NCBI RefSeq assembly: GCF_035222275.1
Contig: NC_085883.1
Span: forward strand, 3,658,001-3,722,000
Reading direction: 5' to 3'
Source: Podospora bellae-mahoneyi
Taxonomy: Eukaryota > Ascomycota > Sordariomycetes > Sordariales > Podosporaceae
Length of the DNA: 64,000 nt
Made by a program: the position numbers and the translations under genes. Positions 25,301-40,300 of the stretch are shown piece after piece. The notes beneath the pieces were generated by a model. The model was not told where the DNA came from. It saw nothing but the letters and a program-made list of their open reading frames with translations, and ran no database searches. How positions within the stretch are numbered: the first letter of the stretch is position 1; every line of letters starts with the position of its first letter.

Positions 25301-28300
25301 AAGAACTCCAGAGCACCGTCGTGTCGGTATCGAACGAGATCTCCGGTGCGATAGATACGAGTGGCGGGCACAGCTCCAGCAGCAGGGCCGCGTCCCCACG
25401 CCGGACTGTCGATGAACACTTTGGCTGTCTTTTGAGGGTCATTGAGATACCCCCGAGCGAGGAGTGGACCGCTGATAGCAAGCTCGCCCACAGCTCCAAC
25501 TGGTGCCAGTTGATGATTGTAGTTCTCTCTAGGATCCACAACCCACGCCCGTGCTGTCCCTGTTGCGCGACCAATGATACTTGAATCACGCTCCATTGAA
25601 ACACGGGGGTTCACAACAGCCAACACTGACGCTTCGGTAGGACCGTAGCCGTTCATGAGCTCTAGACGATCAGCCCAGCGCTCGACAGTCTCGGCCAACA
25701 TGGCCTCGCCGCCACACACAAGAGTCTTGAGCGTAGGGCAGACGATATCAGGGTCAAGCAAATGGGCCACTGACGGTGTGAGGAATGCCCATGTGGCGCG
25801 CAGTCTTACAATCGCCTCGCCAAGGTTATGCAGCCGCTCTTCTCCTGTAGGAACGCAGACACATCCTCCCAGCGTCAGAGGCGTAAGCACCTCCATCAGG
25901 GCGACATCAAAGGTGAGCGAGGCAAAGTGCAGAACGCGCGAGGACGACTTAATGTGGGTTGCACGGGCGTAGCCGCGAGAGCTGCTGCAGAAATCACGGT
26001 GAGCAACCGCGACACCCTTCGGACGCCCGGTGCTGCCCGATGTGAAGAGAACATAGGCCGTGTTTTCAGGACGGGCGCCATTCTCATTGACAAGTCCTAA
26101 GCCACCCGAAGGGAGGCCGCGGATAATGTCGCTGTCCACAAACAGGCAAGTCTTGACGAGATGCTGGAACCGGGTGGCGTATGCAGGACTGCAGAGCAGC
26201 AATGGTGGGCTGACTGTCTCTATCATATCCTTGTGTCGAGCAGCAGGATGATCGGGATCCAAGGGCACAAATGCGCCACCACTCATAAGAATTGCCAGCA
26301 AGGTGACCACGGCCCAAGCAGACCGCTCAACACAGACTGGGACCATGATCTCCGGGCCGACTCCAAGCTGCCTCAGACGGAACGCCAACCGAGTCGCGTG
26401 CTCCTTGACTTCACCGTACGTGAGTTCAGCATCCCATGCACTGATTCCAACGCGGTCTGGATGTGCGGAAGCCTCTCTCAAGAAGAGGCTGTGAATACAC
26501 GAGTCAACGACGTGCTCGATATCTCCTTGGGCGTTGATGCGGTTCCACTTGGCAATGAGCGCTTGGTCATCGGCACTGATGACTTGGATGCTGGCTAGAC
26601 TAGTGTTGACGCTCTTGGAGGCACTGGCAAGTGCTTGCAAAACAGACTCGAGCTGCTGCACAAGGCGCTTGGTCTGCCAGTCTGAAAGGACATCCTCGTC
26701 CGAGTGAATGGTCGCCTGGATGCCCGCATCAGAAACGGTGCATTCGAGCACAAGCGGATGTGTGAAGAAGCCTTCTGTGGAAGACCCCCCTTGAAACTCC
26801 CAGGGGTCGTCTGCAAACTCGGTGTTTTGTCGGGAAGATGGCGAGCTCTGAATCGTCAGTAGATTCTGGAAGTCACAAGCGCCCGCGCAGTCTTGGTTAA
26901 GCTTCTTGATATGCTGCAGTCCCAGATGTTGATGAGGGGCCAACCGGCTTGTCAGCGCCTGGATGTTGCGTAGTAATTGGACTACGGGAATATCTCGTGA
27001 TAGCCGAACTCTTGTGGGGACTGTTGTGAAGGTGGGTCCTGGCATCTCCATGACGCCGGGTAGGTCGATATTGCGACCAGACAACGTCTCACCAAAGATT
27101 ACATCTTCAGTCCCAGTGTAAGCGCCGAGGGTGATGGCCCAAGCCGCCCGAATCAGGGTGGGGATTGTGATGTCTGCAAGAACCTGTGCTCGGCCGAGAT
27201 TGAGCTTGCATGTCTCTGCCCGGAATTTCTTCGTCGTAGTATTCATAGATGCCACAGTTGCAGGGAGTTGCGGGAAATGTGTAACCGACGATGCGCCATC
27301 AAGGAGGTTGGTCCAGAACATCTCCGAGGCAGAAACATCGCGCTGACCCAAATACTGGATGAAACTGGCGTAGCGAGCATGGCTATTGGGTTCGTCGGGC
27401 AAGGAGAATTTGGCTCTTTCGGACATTTGAAGTTGGCGGTAAGTCTCTTGGACTCGTTGGGCGATGAGAGGGAGACTCCATCCATCGTAAAGAGCGTGGT
27501 GGATAGCCCAGACAAAGTGGCAAGCGTGGCCGTGCTTCACTAAAGAATACCTAGTGAGCTCGCCACCGTTTTGATGCCCCAAAGCCTTGCCTCGCAAGTC
27601 AGCCTCGTCGAGGTGGTCATCTTGATGCCAGACGACAGGCTGAGGTGCGGTGACCACCTGTAAAAACCCGGAAGTGGCTGTGTGGACTATCCGAGTTCGT
27701 AGGAGATCCGTGTCGTCGATAACCTTCTGCCAGGCTGCCTTGAAGGAATCCATATCGACGTTGTGTAGAAGCTGTAGAGTATTGACAGCCACGTATGCAC
27801 CCTCTTGTTTGTTGGCAAGAGCAACAAGTCCTTCTTGCAATGGACTGCATGGGTATATGTCTTGGATCATTTGGCGGTCCATATGGCAACGGGAAGACAC
27901 CTCATGGAGGAGGGTATCGAGCTTCGTCTTGGGGCAGGGCACGAGGTCGAATGGCTGAAGTGCTTGCTGAACTGACGTTGTCGTGTTTTGTTCCCGAACA
28001 CAAGCGAGTGCCATCTCGGCGAGGGTGGGCTTCTCAAATACATCCAAGATAGACAAAACCATTTTGTGGGCGCGTGCAGCGCCCACAAGACGCATGGCAG
28101 TGAGGGAGTCGCCGCCAGAACCAAAGAAGCTATCGTCAAGGCTCACAGAACCACTCGGCAGCCCCAGCACGGTTTCCCACAAACCTTGCAACTTCTTCTC
28201 AACCTCGCTGGCTGGTTCGCGGCGCTTGCTGGTGGCAGCAGCGGCAGACAACCTGTAGCCGGCCAAAAGCTCTTTGCTGACATCTTCCTCGATGGCTCGA

Positions 28301-31300
28301 CGCAGTTGTCTACGATCAAGCTTCCCTGCACTGGTCCAGGGCATTCCAGATACAGGCACAAAGAGCTGTGGGACCATGTAGGCAGGAATGACGGCGATGA
28401 GGTGAGTCTTGAGGGCTTGGGCAACCTGACGGAGTGGGTCACTCATGGGGAGGAGGCAGAACCCAGCAGGTGTATCGGCAGCCTCTTCCACAACCTTGCA
28501 GCAGAAGAAGACAGCTAGTGACTTTGTTGCGGCCCGACTGCTGGCAGGAGTGACGATATCGACAGCGAGCTGCGAGTCCGCTGGAAGGCCCGCCAAGCAG
28601 TTAGATTCGATCTCGCCAAGCTCAATGCGTCTTCCGTTCAACTTTATCTGTGTGTCCTTTCGAGACACGTAGGAGATGGATCCGTCCGAGTTGCATCGCA
28701 CGAGATCGCCGGTCTTGTAGATACCAACAGTGAGACCTGGTGGATAGGTGTGTTCGATGCCTTCAAGGACCGGGTGGCTCATCCATTCGGGGGGTGATCG
28801 GATGAACGCCTTGTCTGTCTGCTCTTTGTTGTTGAGATAGCCTCGAGCGACCAGTCTTCCCTCAACCACAAGCTCACCAATGGCACCCACAGGCACCAGG
28901 CGGTGGATGTTTTGGGGGTCCACAACCCAGACACGACCACCTACCGCACTGCCAATACTGGACCGATCGGCATTGCATACGCGATGCGACTCATCGACTT
29001 TGGTGCTGGTAGTGGCCACCACTGAGCACTCTGTAGGACCGTAGGCGTTGACCAGTGCGCATTGGGTACCCCAGCGCTCAATGTGACCCGCTGCCATCGC
29101 TTCGCCTCCCGTGACAAGTGTCCTTAGGCAAGGAACACTTTCTGGCTTGACGGTGCTCGCCACTGATGGCGTGAGCAAGGTCCAGGTGATGTTCATGTCA
29201 CGGATCACAGCTGCAAGATCATTGATTCTGGCCTCATCTGACGGGACACACACGCAACCGCCAACGAGCAGGCAAGAAAGTGTTTCCATGACACTTGCAT
29301 CGAATGTGTAGGAAGCAAACTGAAGGACGCGCGAGTCCGAGTGCATGAACATGGCACGAGCATGAGCGAGAGCCCCTGTACAGAATGCTCCATGATCAAT
29401 CACTGTGCCCTTTGGTTTGCCCGTCGTGCCGGATGTGAAGATGACATAGGCGGCGTTGGTTGGCCTCGCTGGGAAAGAAGTTGCCTTTGACCGCTCCTGA
29501 GAGAAAGTAGTGATGGAATCGGCATTGACGATGAGGGTCTTTGGTGCAATCTTGGCCATCTTCTCCTGATGCAGAGGAGAGCAGAGGACGATTTGAGCCC
29601 CGACATCCTGGATGAGCTGCTCGAGCCGGCCGCTTGGGTGACCGGGATCCAGATTCACAAACGCACCGCCAGCCTTGAGAACGGCAATTTGAGCCACAAT
29701 AGTCCAGGCAGATTTCTCGAAACAGAGCGGCACGAAGGTGTCTGGGCCAACATGTCCCCATTCAACAAGATGGCGGGCCAAGGCTGATGCTGCAGCCTCG
29801 AGTTCGACATAGGTGAAGGATGCATCCCACCCACAAACAGCAGGGGTGTCTAAAGGACGTTGAAGAGCGTGCTCCGATATGATGTCGTGTACACACCGCT
29901 CCACACACGGTAGCTCATAGTTGTTCCACGACCAGATCTGGCTTAGCCCGGCTGGGCCGACCATGTCAATCTCAGCCACAGTGCAGTCATCCCCTTTATC
30001 TGTGACGATATCGCACAGAGTCTGCTGGAAGGCGTTGGCAACGTTTCTGATCTGAGCGTCCGAAATGATATTTCTCCAGTGGCTGAAGTGAACCTCGACC
30101 TTGTCGTCCGTGGCCTCGACGTTGACGGCAACAACATATTCGCTTGGGTCTTCCGAACTCACGACGCGGTACCGGAGATCGGACTGCGAAGGAGAAGACT
30201 GCGCACGGCCTCGCTTCTGGTAGGTAAAAGCCGTGTTGAAAAGGGCCGAGCCGGCGAGTCGCAGTTCATGCTGCATTTCGGCAAGGGAGCAGCTCTGGTG
30301 TGCCATGGCATCCGCGAGGTCACCCTTGATGGTGTCTAAAGCTTCAGCAATTTCGGCATCAGAGGGAATGTGGACACGACACACGAGCATATTGATGAAG
30401 GCGCCAACAGCGTGCTCGATGTTGGCCACAGGGAGGTCTCTTCCAGATGCCAAGTAGCCAAAGAGGACATCATCCGAACCCGTGTAGGATCGCACAACCA
30501 TGGCCCATACAAATTGAAGCAATGTCGAGAGTGTGATTCCCGAGTCAGCACAGTATGTGTTGACTTCACCCATGACTTGGCGGTCAAAGCATATGATGTG
30601 AGACCCAAGTGATGGCTCTGTATGAGCGTGGCCGTCCGAGAGAGCGGGAAACAGACAAGGCTCAACGCCATCGAGATAGTTCTTCCAGTAAGCAACGCTG
30701 TCGGCACGAGGTTGAGACTGGATGTAGGCCATGTAGTCGCGATAAAGCGGTGCAGGCTTTTGGATCTTGATGGGTTTTGAACCGTCCCCATCACCGTAAG
30801 CATCCGCCAGGTCATCGAGCAGTATTGGTATCGAAGAACCGTCGCAGATTGCATGGCTGATCTCGAGTCTGCAAAAGGTCCGTCCACTAGCCGTGTTGCA
30901 GATTATGAGGCGGTGCGACGGCTTCTTTTCGTTGTAGTCGATGCCCTGAATCTGCTCCAGACAGAAAACAATGGCCTTGTCAGCGTCTTGACCAGCGTCC
31001 TCGCAGGTCATGGTATAAACCCTGCCGGCGAACTCGCGCAATACGACCTGGTCCATCAAACCCTCATCACCGACAGTATCCACAAACACCGTCCGGAGAG
31101 TTGCGTGGCGTTGGACAACAACTTGCCAAGCATCGTGCAGCCGTTCCAGGTTGACCTCTCCCGCGGAAGACTGAACCTCAAAAACGGCGCTGTAGGCATA
31201 CTTTTCTGGGTCACGAAGCTGACTCAACAACAGACCGCGCTGCATCGGTGAACAGGGGTAGACATCCTCAACGTTGCTGGGGTTGACCTCGATAGACCGC

Positions 31301-34300
31301 AGTCTCTCGTTGAGACTTTCCAGGCCGTAGTAGGTTAGGGGCAACAGTGGGAATGCGCTGAGAGTTTTCTCGGGTGCACGATCCATCAATCTTTCGGCGG
31401 CCTCTCGAAGAAGACCTTGGCAGTTCTTCGCCCACGTGTTGATGGCATCCCGGCGTTTCATGTGTTTGTTGATCGAGAACGAGAGTCTCAAACGCCCTGC
31501 TGAGACAACTGCAGACACATCAATGAGTGCCAAGCGGGGAACGTCTTTCCCGATATCAGATTCCGAGTTCACTGAGAGATGATCGCAGGATTGCAGGAAG
31601 TTGTCAGTACGGCTGAGCTGCTGCATCTGCCCGAGGTAGTTGAAGGCCACTTCTACGGGCCACTGGTGACCGTACTTTTCGCGGCCTTCCGAGGTGAGCA
31701 TGCGGTAAGCAAAGTATGGGCGACCCTTCTCGGGCAGACGACGTCGATAGTCTTTGATCCAGCGAATCGCGTTGACGACATCTCCATCTACGAGAAATAC
31801 AGTGAAATTAGTATGATGTCCCAAAACAGAACAGGCACATGTTGTCTTACCCAAGGAAGACTCTTCTGGCAGGTGCACTGGCGATAGAGTTGTGAACCAT
31901 CCAACAGTTCTTGATAGATCAACTGTGTCATCCCCCGTCTCACGTCCGTGTCCTTCATTATAAATCGTGGGTGCACCTTGCCGGTCGGGTGTTGCGCTGC
32001 GGTATGAAACCAACAAGGCTGCAAGCAAAACGTCAACCAGCTCAGTTTGGAGTGGCTTGTGGCAATCCGGCCCAAGCAGCAGATTAGTTGTGTCTGCGTC
32101 CAACTCAATAATAGCACCCTCAACAACATCGCCTTGAACGTTCGAGGTACCAATCATTCCCCAGTACTGCAGGTCCTCGGCTGCAGGCTCGTGGTGCGGA
32201 AGCAACGAGGAGCCATTCTTTTGCGACTGGGCCTGCTCAGACTGCTTACGGCTCCATGTCTGGAAAGACAGTGACGCAGGGGCCATGATTTTCCCAGTGG
32301 CTAGGAAGTCTTCCAGGTCCTGGAGAATGATGCCCCACGAGACAACGTCGACCACGAGATGGTGGATCGTGATGAAGACGAACACATCTTTGTCGCTTTT
32401 GCCGACCGTGAGCCAGTCTGCTGCCAACAAGGGGCCGTTTTGGATATCGAGCGCCTTTTGAGAATTCTGAACGCGTTTCTCGATTCGACTTTGGTCGCTA
32501 ATGGCGTGTGTCTTGAAACGATATGAGCCCCTGACATCAGTTGTGATGCGCTGCCGCCAGTGCCCCGTGCCCCCGCGACGGAACCGAGCGCGGAGCATCG
32601 AATGTGTTGTGATCAAGGCCTGAATGGCACGCTCGAGATCATGAGCGGTAGCGTGCTTTGCGAGCCTCAGCAGAACACTTTGGTTGAACTGGTGGAAGTT
32701 CCGAGATCCAGCAGATGGGGCATTACCACCCATCAGCTGTTCGAAGTACAGCTGTTGGATCGGCGATGGGTCAAAGTCGTGGTGATCCTCGCCGTTGGCC
32801 TTCGGGCCTTGTCGTTGATGATGAGGGGCATCAACCTTCAGGGCGAGGTCATGGACCGATTTGCTGCTGATGATGTCCCGCACAGTGACAGTGAGGCCCA
32901 GTGATCTACAGCGAGCCATGACTTGCATTGCGGTGATGCTGTCACCTCCAAGGTGCAGGAAGGAGACATTGCGGTCAACTCTGTCTGGTGTGATATTGAG
33001 CACCTGGCTCCAGACAGACTTGAGCTTCTCTTCCACAGAAACAACATCATCCTGTGTGGCAGAGTGACCTAGGTGAACTGAGTCGACAGCAGACGAGAGG
33101 GCGCGGTTGATTGTGTCCAGAGTCTCCTCGTCAATATTTTCCACAAACCGGACGACACTGGTGCGGTCAAGTTTTCCAGACGGCAGAAGCGGTATTTCTT
33201 GAAGGACAAGCCATGTTGAAGGCACCATGTACGGTGGCAGCTTCTGTCGTAATCGGTCTTCTGATTGCTTGACGGCGTCGCACGCCTGCCTGGACGTCAC
33301 CATATGGAACTTGATAGTCGGGTCCACAGCCTCCGAAGGAGCTGATCGAAGAGAGACAACAGCAACTAGTCTGTTGACACATGCACCTGTTTTGGGGATG
33401 GTGACCACAGCATGTCGGATGCCATCATCAGCAGCTAGATGGTGAACAATCTCGTCCAACTCCAGGCGCTGGCCGTTGAGCTTGGCTTGAGACGAGTCCT
33501 TGCGTCCCATGTAAAACATCTCGCCAGACACATCGTCGCACACGCGAACAAGGTCTCCGGTCTTGTACATGCGGCGCGGAGAAGATGGTGGCATGTCTGG
33601 GAAGCGCAGAGACTCCGCCTTGGCCCATTGAGGATCTTCGATAAACACCTCCTTGGTCTTGGCCTCGTTTCTCAAATAACCGGTCGACAGTGTGGGACCC
33701 TCGATGAGCAGCTCACCGACGGATCCAAGTGGTGCAAGGCGATTATGGTTCTGGGGGTCAACAATCCAGCAACGACCAATTCCTCTTCCGAGATTGGACG
33801 GGATGGCTGCGCGGTGCATGCGGGGATTCACGGTAGCCACCACGGCACACTCGCTCGGGCCGTAGGCGTTGACCAAGTTGACCTTGTCAGCCCAGGTGTC
33901 AATATGGCTTTGCGTCATGGCCTCACCGCCCAGGATCAGTGTCTTGAGGTGAGGGACATCACTGGGCTTCAGGACACGGGCAAAGGAGGGAGTGAGCAAG
34001 GTCATGGTCACTTCCATCTGTTCCATGACAGAAGCAATGTTGCCATTGGTGCGGTCTTCCCCACGAGGAACGGCCACACTACCACCCATGATGAGAGTGG
34101 TGAAGATCTCAACCATCGAGGCATCGAAGGTGTAAGATGCAAACTGGAGGAAGCGGAAGGGAGGATTCATGAGCATGGCTGGCCCATGGGCAGCGGCACC
34201 TGAGCAGAAGGCGGCATGGGAAACTAAGGATGACGGGAAGAGAGCAGCGGTCAGTATGAGAGACAGCAAAGATGAAGATGAAAAATGAAGAAACATACTG

Positions 34301-37300
34301 AGGGTGCCCTTGGGCTTGCCCGTTGTGCCCGAGGTGAAGATGACATAGGCCGGGTCGGTTGGGACAGAGACATCGTGGAGCTGAAGCTGTCCTCGATCTG
34401 ATTCATCATTTCATTGTTAGCAATAATGAACGGGAAGGTGGGTTGGTGGGGAGGCAGGCGGAGTCAACTCACCAGTAACACTTTCCGTGGTGGCCGCGAG
34501 CAGCCTCTTGACACTAGCCAGATCGGCAGGAACGATGGTGTCGACAACCTGGAGGCAGGTGCTCTCAAACTGCGGGGAGCACAGAATAAGTTTGGCGTCA
34601 CAGTCTCTTGCAATCTCCCTCATGCGCTCGACTGGGTGGGCTGGGTCCAGTGGCACAAAGGCTGCTCCTGTCCTGAGGATGGCCAGCAGTGCAACCACGG
34701 CAAATACCGACTTCTCGAGACAGAAGGGAACGAAGCGAGCGCCATCACCGCGCCCGACTCCCTTTGACGATAGCTCCCTTGCCAGCACCGCCGAGAGCGC
34801 GTCGAGATCTCCATTCGACAAGGTTCCATCCCATCCTACCACGGCTGTCGATCCGCTACCCCGCCGAATCAGTTCCTCGAGCACCATGTCATGCACGCGA
34901 CGATCCACAACCGGACTCGGAGTCTGATTCCACTCCCGTATCCTTTCCTTATCTTCAGCACCCATCAGATCGATCTCCCCGATTCTTGTTGTCTGATTGT
35001 CTATCGAAGACAGTCGCTCCAGCACAGTTCCAAACTGGCCCAGCATCCGGACCACCTGCCACTCGGCCAAGATGCCAGCATCGAAATAAGCACACAACTC
35101 GATGGTGCTGCCGTTTGAAGCACTCCCAGAGCCGACAGTGCACGTCACGTTGAGCGGATAACTAAAGAAGTCCGCACCTTGCTTCGACCCTCCGCCGGCA
35201 AGGTTGTTCCAGAGGCTATTTTCCGCCACCTCTTCAGCTGTGTCAATAACAAGGAGGTTTTGGAAGTCGCATGCAGCAGCAGCAGTTGGACTGAGTGTTC
35301 GGATACGCTGCAGTCCGGCAAACTGGTGGGGGATGGCACAGTTCAGTTGTCTTTGGACCTCAAGCAGCATTTCTTGCACGCTGAGCGATCGGTCGATGCG
35401 GATGCGCCTGGGAACTGATGTCAAGGTTGGGCCCACGAGGTCTTCAATGCCAGCCACAGGAACATCACGTCCGTTCAACACTTCACCGAATATGACATCC
35501 TCTGACGAAGAGTAGATGGACACCACAACCGCCCATGCTGCTCGTAACAGAGACGCCATTGTTACCTCGGTCCCTTTTGGACGGGTGAACCGCACTGATC
35601 GCCGCGCTTGGCTGGTGGCTTTTACGTCGTAACCCGGGCGTGGCAGTGGAGGGAATTGCTGAGCTGCAGAACCGGAGAGAGCTTCGATCCAAAACGCATC
35701 CGAGGTGACTGTATCGCTGTTGGACAGGTATTCGACGAAGCGTGAATAGTTTGGCACTGGCGCCAGAGGGGCCTCGGGGTGGTGGTACTGATGCTCGACG
35801 CGGCCCAACAACGTTGGCAAGCTCCATCCATCATACAGGGCATGGTGAGCGGTCCATACAAAAGTCGGGAAATCGCTTTCCTCTCCCGCGATGGCGTAGC
35901 GAGACAGGATACCGCCATCGTGCGGTGGAAGGTGGCGGGAGGTTTCGGGGAGGTTATTGATGTCCTTCAGAGTGGTCCAGGAGATTGGGCTTTGAACAAC
36001 AACCTGCAAGAAGCCGAGATCTTCTACAAAGACAACTCTTGTACGGAGGATGGACTCGGACGCAACGACCTTTGCCCACGCTTGCTTGAATTGCTCCAAG
36101 TTTGTCCCGGCCGGCAGCTTGTATGCATTGACAGCAACGTATGCTCCGGGCTGTCGTTGTGAAGCTGCGACAAGGCCTGCTTGGAGTGGCGTGCAGGGGT
36201 AGATATCCTCCACGACTTCAGGACTGACCCGACATAACGAGGCTACTTGTTGGCGCAAAGCCTCAATGTCCTGCGGAGCCTTTGAGGTAATAAGGCTGAA
36301 CGGCTTGGTTGGCCCGGGCAGATAATCGACAGTGCTTTCGTTGTTGACTGCCTCGTTCAACGATCCGAACTTGTGAGACTCGCTTATCTTCATATCCTTC
36401 GCCATTTCAGAGAGCTTTGGGGTTTGGAATATGGTGGCAACCGCGAGGACGAGACCCCTCTGTCGTGCAGCCGCTGCGAGACGCATAGCTCCGACCGAGT
36501 CACCACCGTGACGGAAGAAACTGTCGTCGGCGCCAATGGCTTCAAGATCAACATTGAGAACGGTCGACCACAGCTGCTGAAGCTCCTTTTCCATGGCGGT
36601 TTCAGGAGCCCGTCCACCACTCTTCTTCGCCCCGAGTCGGTAGGCCGTGATACCGTTGGGGTCGTCTTTGTCGAGTTTCTCGAACTGCGCCTGTGCCATG
36701 TTGCGTAGTCGTTTTCGGTCGAGTTTTCCAGAGGACGTCAGGGGCATCTTGGTGACGGGGATGAAAACAGATGGTACCATATAAGCGGCCATCTTGGTGG
36801 AGATGGAGTCGACAATGGTCTGGGCAAGGGATCGGAAAGGGGCGGTCATGGGAAAAATAGCAATCTTTTCATCTGACTGATCTTCCTGGGTCAGACAGAT
36901 GAAGGTGCCAAGAGCCTTCTGAGATTGTCCGACTGAAATGAGCTCGACAGAGGATTGGGAGGTTTCTGGAAGGCACGCCTTCACATGGTGTTCGATTTCG
37001 CCGAGTTCGATACGCTGCCCGTGCAGCTTGACCTGGGTATCCTTTCGACCTAAATAAATTAACGAGCCATCCGAGTTATACCTTACCAAGTCTCCCGTCT
37101 TGTACATCCTCCTGGCGCCTCTCTCTGAGTGATACGGGTCCAGGGCAGCCCAGTGAGGCATCTCCACAAACGCCATCGCCGTTTCGACGGGCATCTCGAG
37201 ATAACCTCTGGCCAGGATGGGCCCCTCAATCAACAACTCGCCAACGCAGCCAATGGGTACCAATCGATTGTGGTCGCGAGGGTCTACCACCCACGAAACG

Positions 37301-40300
37301 CTGCCAACGCTGGTGCCAATATTCGCAACATCACCATTGGCGTCAATGTGGAGACGGTGTGTCGAGTTGATGGAGCATTCACTGGGCCCGTACTGATTGT
37401 GCACAGGGATCGCGCCACCCCAGATATTGAGAACCTCCTGTGTCAGAGCCTCCCCTCCAACAGCCATACCACGAATGCTCGGTACCTGCTCGGGCCGGAG
37501 CAATGCCGCCACGGTGGGCGTCAGATCCATAAAGTTGGCATCAAGCCTCCTGATGGCGCCCGGGAGGTCCCCGAGTCTGTCTTCTTCCGAAGGAACGCAA
37601 ATGCAGCCACCATGGATGAGGTTGGTGAACATCTCTTCCAGACTGTTGTCGAAAGTGTGAGCTGCAAACTGCAGGAAACGTGTATGTGGCCCTAAACCTA
37701 GCGCTGATCCGTGTGCGAGGGCGCTGGAGACGAGCGCTTGATGACAAAGAATTACACCCTTCGGTTTTCCGGTACTACCGGAAGTAAACATAACAAATGC
37801 TGCATCTTCTGGTGAGGACTCGGTGTAGTCGTCTTCGACAACAAGATCCTCGAGACTTTGCATCATCTCTGCTCCTACCGCCACCACGTACGGTACCATC
37901 GTCTCAAACATGGAGGCACGTGTCTCTGAAGCAACGACGATGATGGCACCCGCGTCAAGGACCTTGCCCTCCAATGCATTGGCGGGGTGAGTAGCGTCGA
38001 GGGGAACAACGCCTCCGCCTGCTTTCAAGACAGCAAGCATGGCAATGACGGTCCATGATGACTTATCAAAGCAGACAGGCACCAAAACTTCTGGCCCGAC
38101 ACCAAAGCCTCGAAGATGCTCAGCAAGGCGGTTGGCCAGAGTGTTCATTTCCTGATAAGTGAAGTCACCATCCCATCCGCGAACGGCTGGTGAATTGGGT
38201 CGAAGAGCAACTTGTTTCTCCACCATGCGGTGCACACATTCCGCTGTGTTCGGTGGCATGTTCTTGTTCCATGCCCAAATGAGCTCCTTGCTAGTGTCGT
38301 GGACGAAATCGAGCTGCGAGATGGGCTGTTCTGCGTGCTTGACGATGTTGGCCAAAACTTGGAGGAAGGTTGCAGCCACATTCTGCGCCTGGGCGTCGAT
38401 GACCGAGTCTGTCCAGTAGTCAATGTCAATGGCAGCCCAGCCATCATCGTCAACCTCAACATTGACCGAAATTGGATACTCTGTAGGGTCATGGATAGCT
38501 TCGACATCCTCCCAAACAAGCGATCCTGGCTTGGTCTCGGCTGTGTGTTGGAGAAGTCGGCGATACGAGATGCACGTATTGAACAGTGCCATTCCACCGG
38601 GAAGATGCAGTGCATGCTGAACTTCAGCCAGAGATGCCTGAGAGTATGGCATGCTTTCAAGCTGCTCCTTTTGCACTGCCTCAAGAAGGCTCATCAAAGA
38701 CATAGGGGCATCGTCAGATGACTCGAGTTTCACCCTCTGAGTGGCCATGTTGATGAAAGGCCCGACTGCGTCTTCCGAGCCCTCGACGTGCTCGCCGTCA
38801 CGGCCGGAAACAAGATAACCGAAACAAACATCATCGGTGCCGGTATAATGGGCCAGCGTAACTGCCCATGCGGCATGGAAAGCGTTTGGCAGAGTGACTC
38901 CAGTCTCTTGGCAAAATGATCGCAAGGAGCTGAGCTCAGGGAACGAGATGCGAAGCGAACGAAGCTCCTTCTGGTGGTCCGGGATGGCGAGACCATCGGT
39001 TAAAACCGGAAAGTGGCAGGGCTCGGCACCTTCGAGATGATGTTTCCAGAAAGCCATGTCTTCATCCAAATCACGCTGCTGAAGGCTGAAAACAAAAGGG
39101 CTGAAGAGTGGCTTCGGGAACCCATTCAGAGTCCCTTCATAGCTACGGCCAAGGTCGCGGAGCAAAAGGTCCATGGATGCACCATCCATCACCGTGTGGC
39201 TCATCTCCAAAACACAGATGATGCCATTGCTGGGTTCAGCGGTATGGAAGACTGAGAAGCGGTGCTGGGTGGCATTATTATCCTGGTATTTCATGGGCTG
39301 CAGGCTTTTGGCCATTGCCAGCATCTCGTTGTCATTCAAACATTCCCGCAGCTGTATCCAAGGCTCGACATCCTTGAGCACCACCTGGTCATAGCCGCCA
39401 GCCCGCACAGAGCTGATCGCGTCAATGAAGACGGTTCGAAGCAGCGCATGATGTTGCACAACACCCTTCCAGGCTTGCACAAGCCTACCCGTGCTCAAGG
39501 AAAGGTCAGCATGCGGCTTGAAGCGGAGCACTCGCCGGACAGCATAGAAGTCTCCGTCTTTGGTTCGACTCATCAAGAGACCTTGCTGGATGGGTGAGGC
39601 CGGATAGATGTCCTCGACAGCTTCCCATCCTCGACCTCCTGTCAGTCCGGGGAGGCGATTTTCCTCAAAGGTAGCAAGGTCGGCGGGCTTCAGCTCGGGG
39701 ATAAGCGCAAGATCGCTAGCCGTGAGGCGATATCTGAGCGAGGAAAGGGCCCTTGTGGCATCGATCAAGGTCTGGCGACAGGCAGCAACCCAATCGTGGA
39801 TCAACGACTGGTGGAGCATATGGCGGTTCCAAGCAAAGCCGAATCGCAGAGCACCGCGCACTATGACGGCCGAGATTTCGAAGAGGGAGAATCGAAGAGC
39901 CATGTGGCCAAAGTCAGCTGTTGGGCTGCCCGGATGTGCTTCACCGGCCATGAGGGCACCCGAGGCAGGCTGGAACAAAGCACCAACACGCTCGAGCTGC
40001 TGGTATCGACCCAGGAAGTTAAACGAGATTTCCATGTCCTTGTGATGAGTAGCCCATCGCTCACGTCCACCGTTGGTGTGGAATCGTGCCGCAAAATAGG
40101 GACGACCGTTGCCCGGCACCTTGCGCCGAGAGTCCTTGGTTTGGATAAGGGCATCCACGAAGCTGTTGGGCCGTGACAAGGCCACGGGAAATAGCGTGGT
40201 GAACCAGCCAACAGTACGAGAGATGTCAATCTCTGGTCGGGGAGGCTCACGGCCATGTCCTTCATTAAAGATGGCTGGCATGGGGCGGTCTGTGAAGACT

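Noticed and set aside
31788-31850. 21 extra residues inside the E3 domain that stay in frame
   Set aside because: The segment has a perfect intron form (GTAAGA donor, TACTAAT branch, CGTAG acceptor) and is absent from the expected E-domain sequence, so it is an intron and not an insertion.
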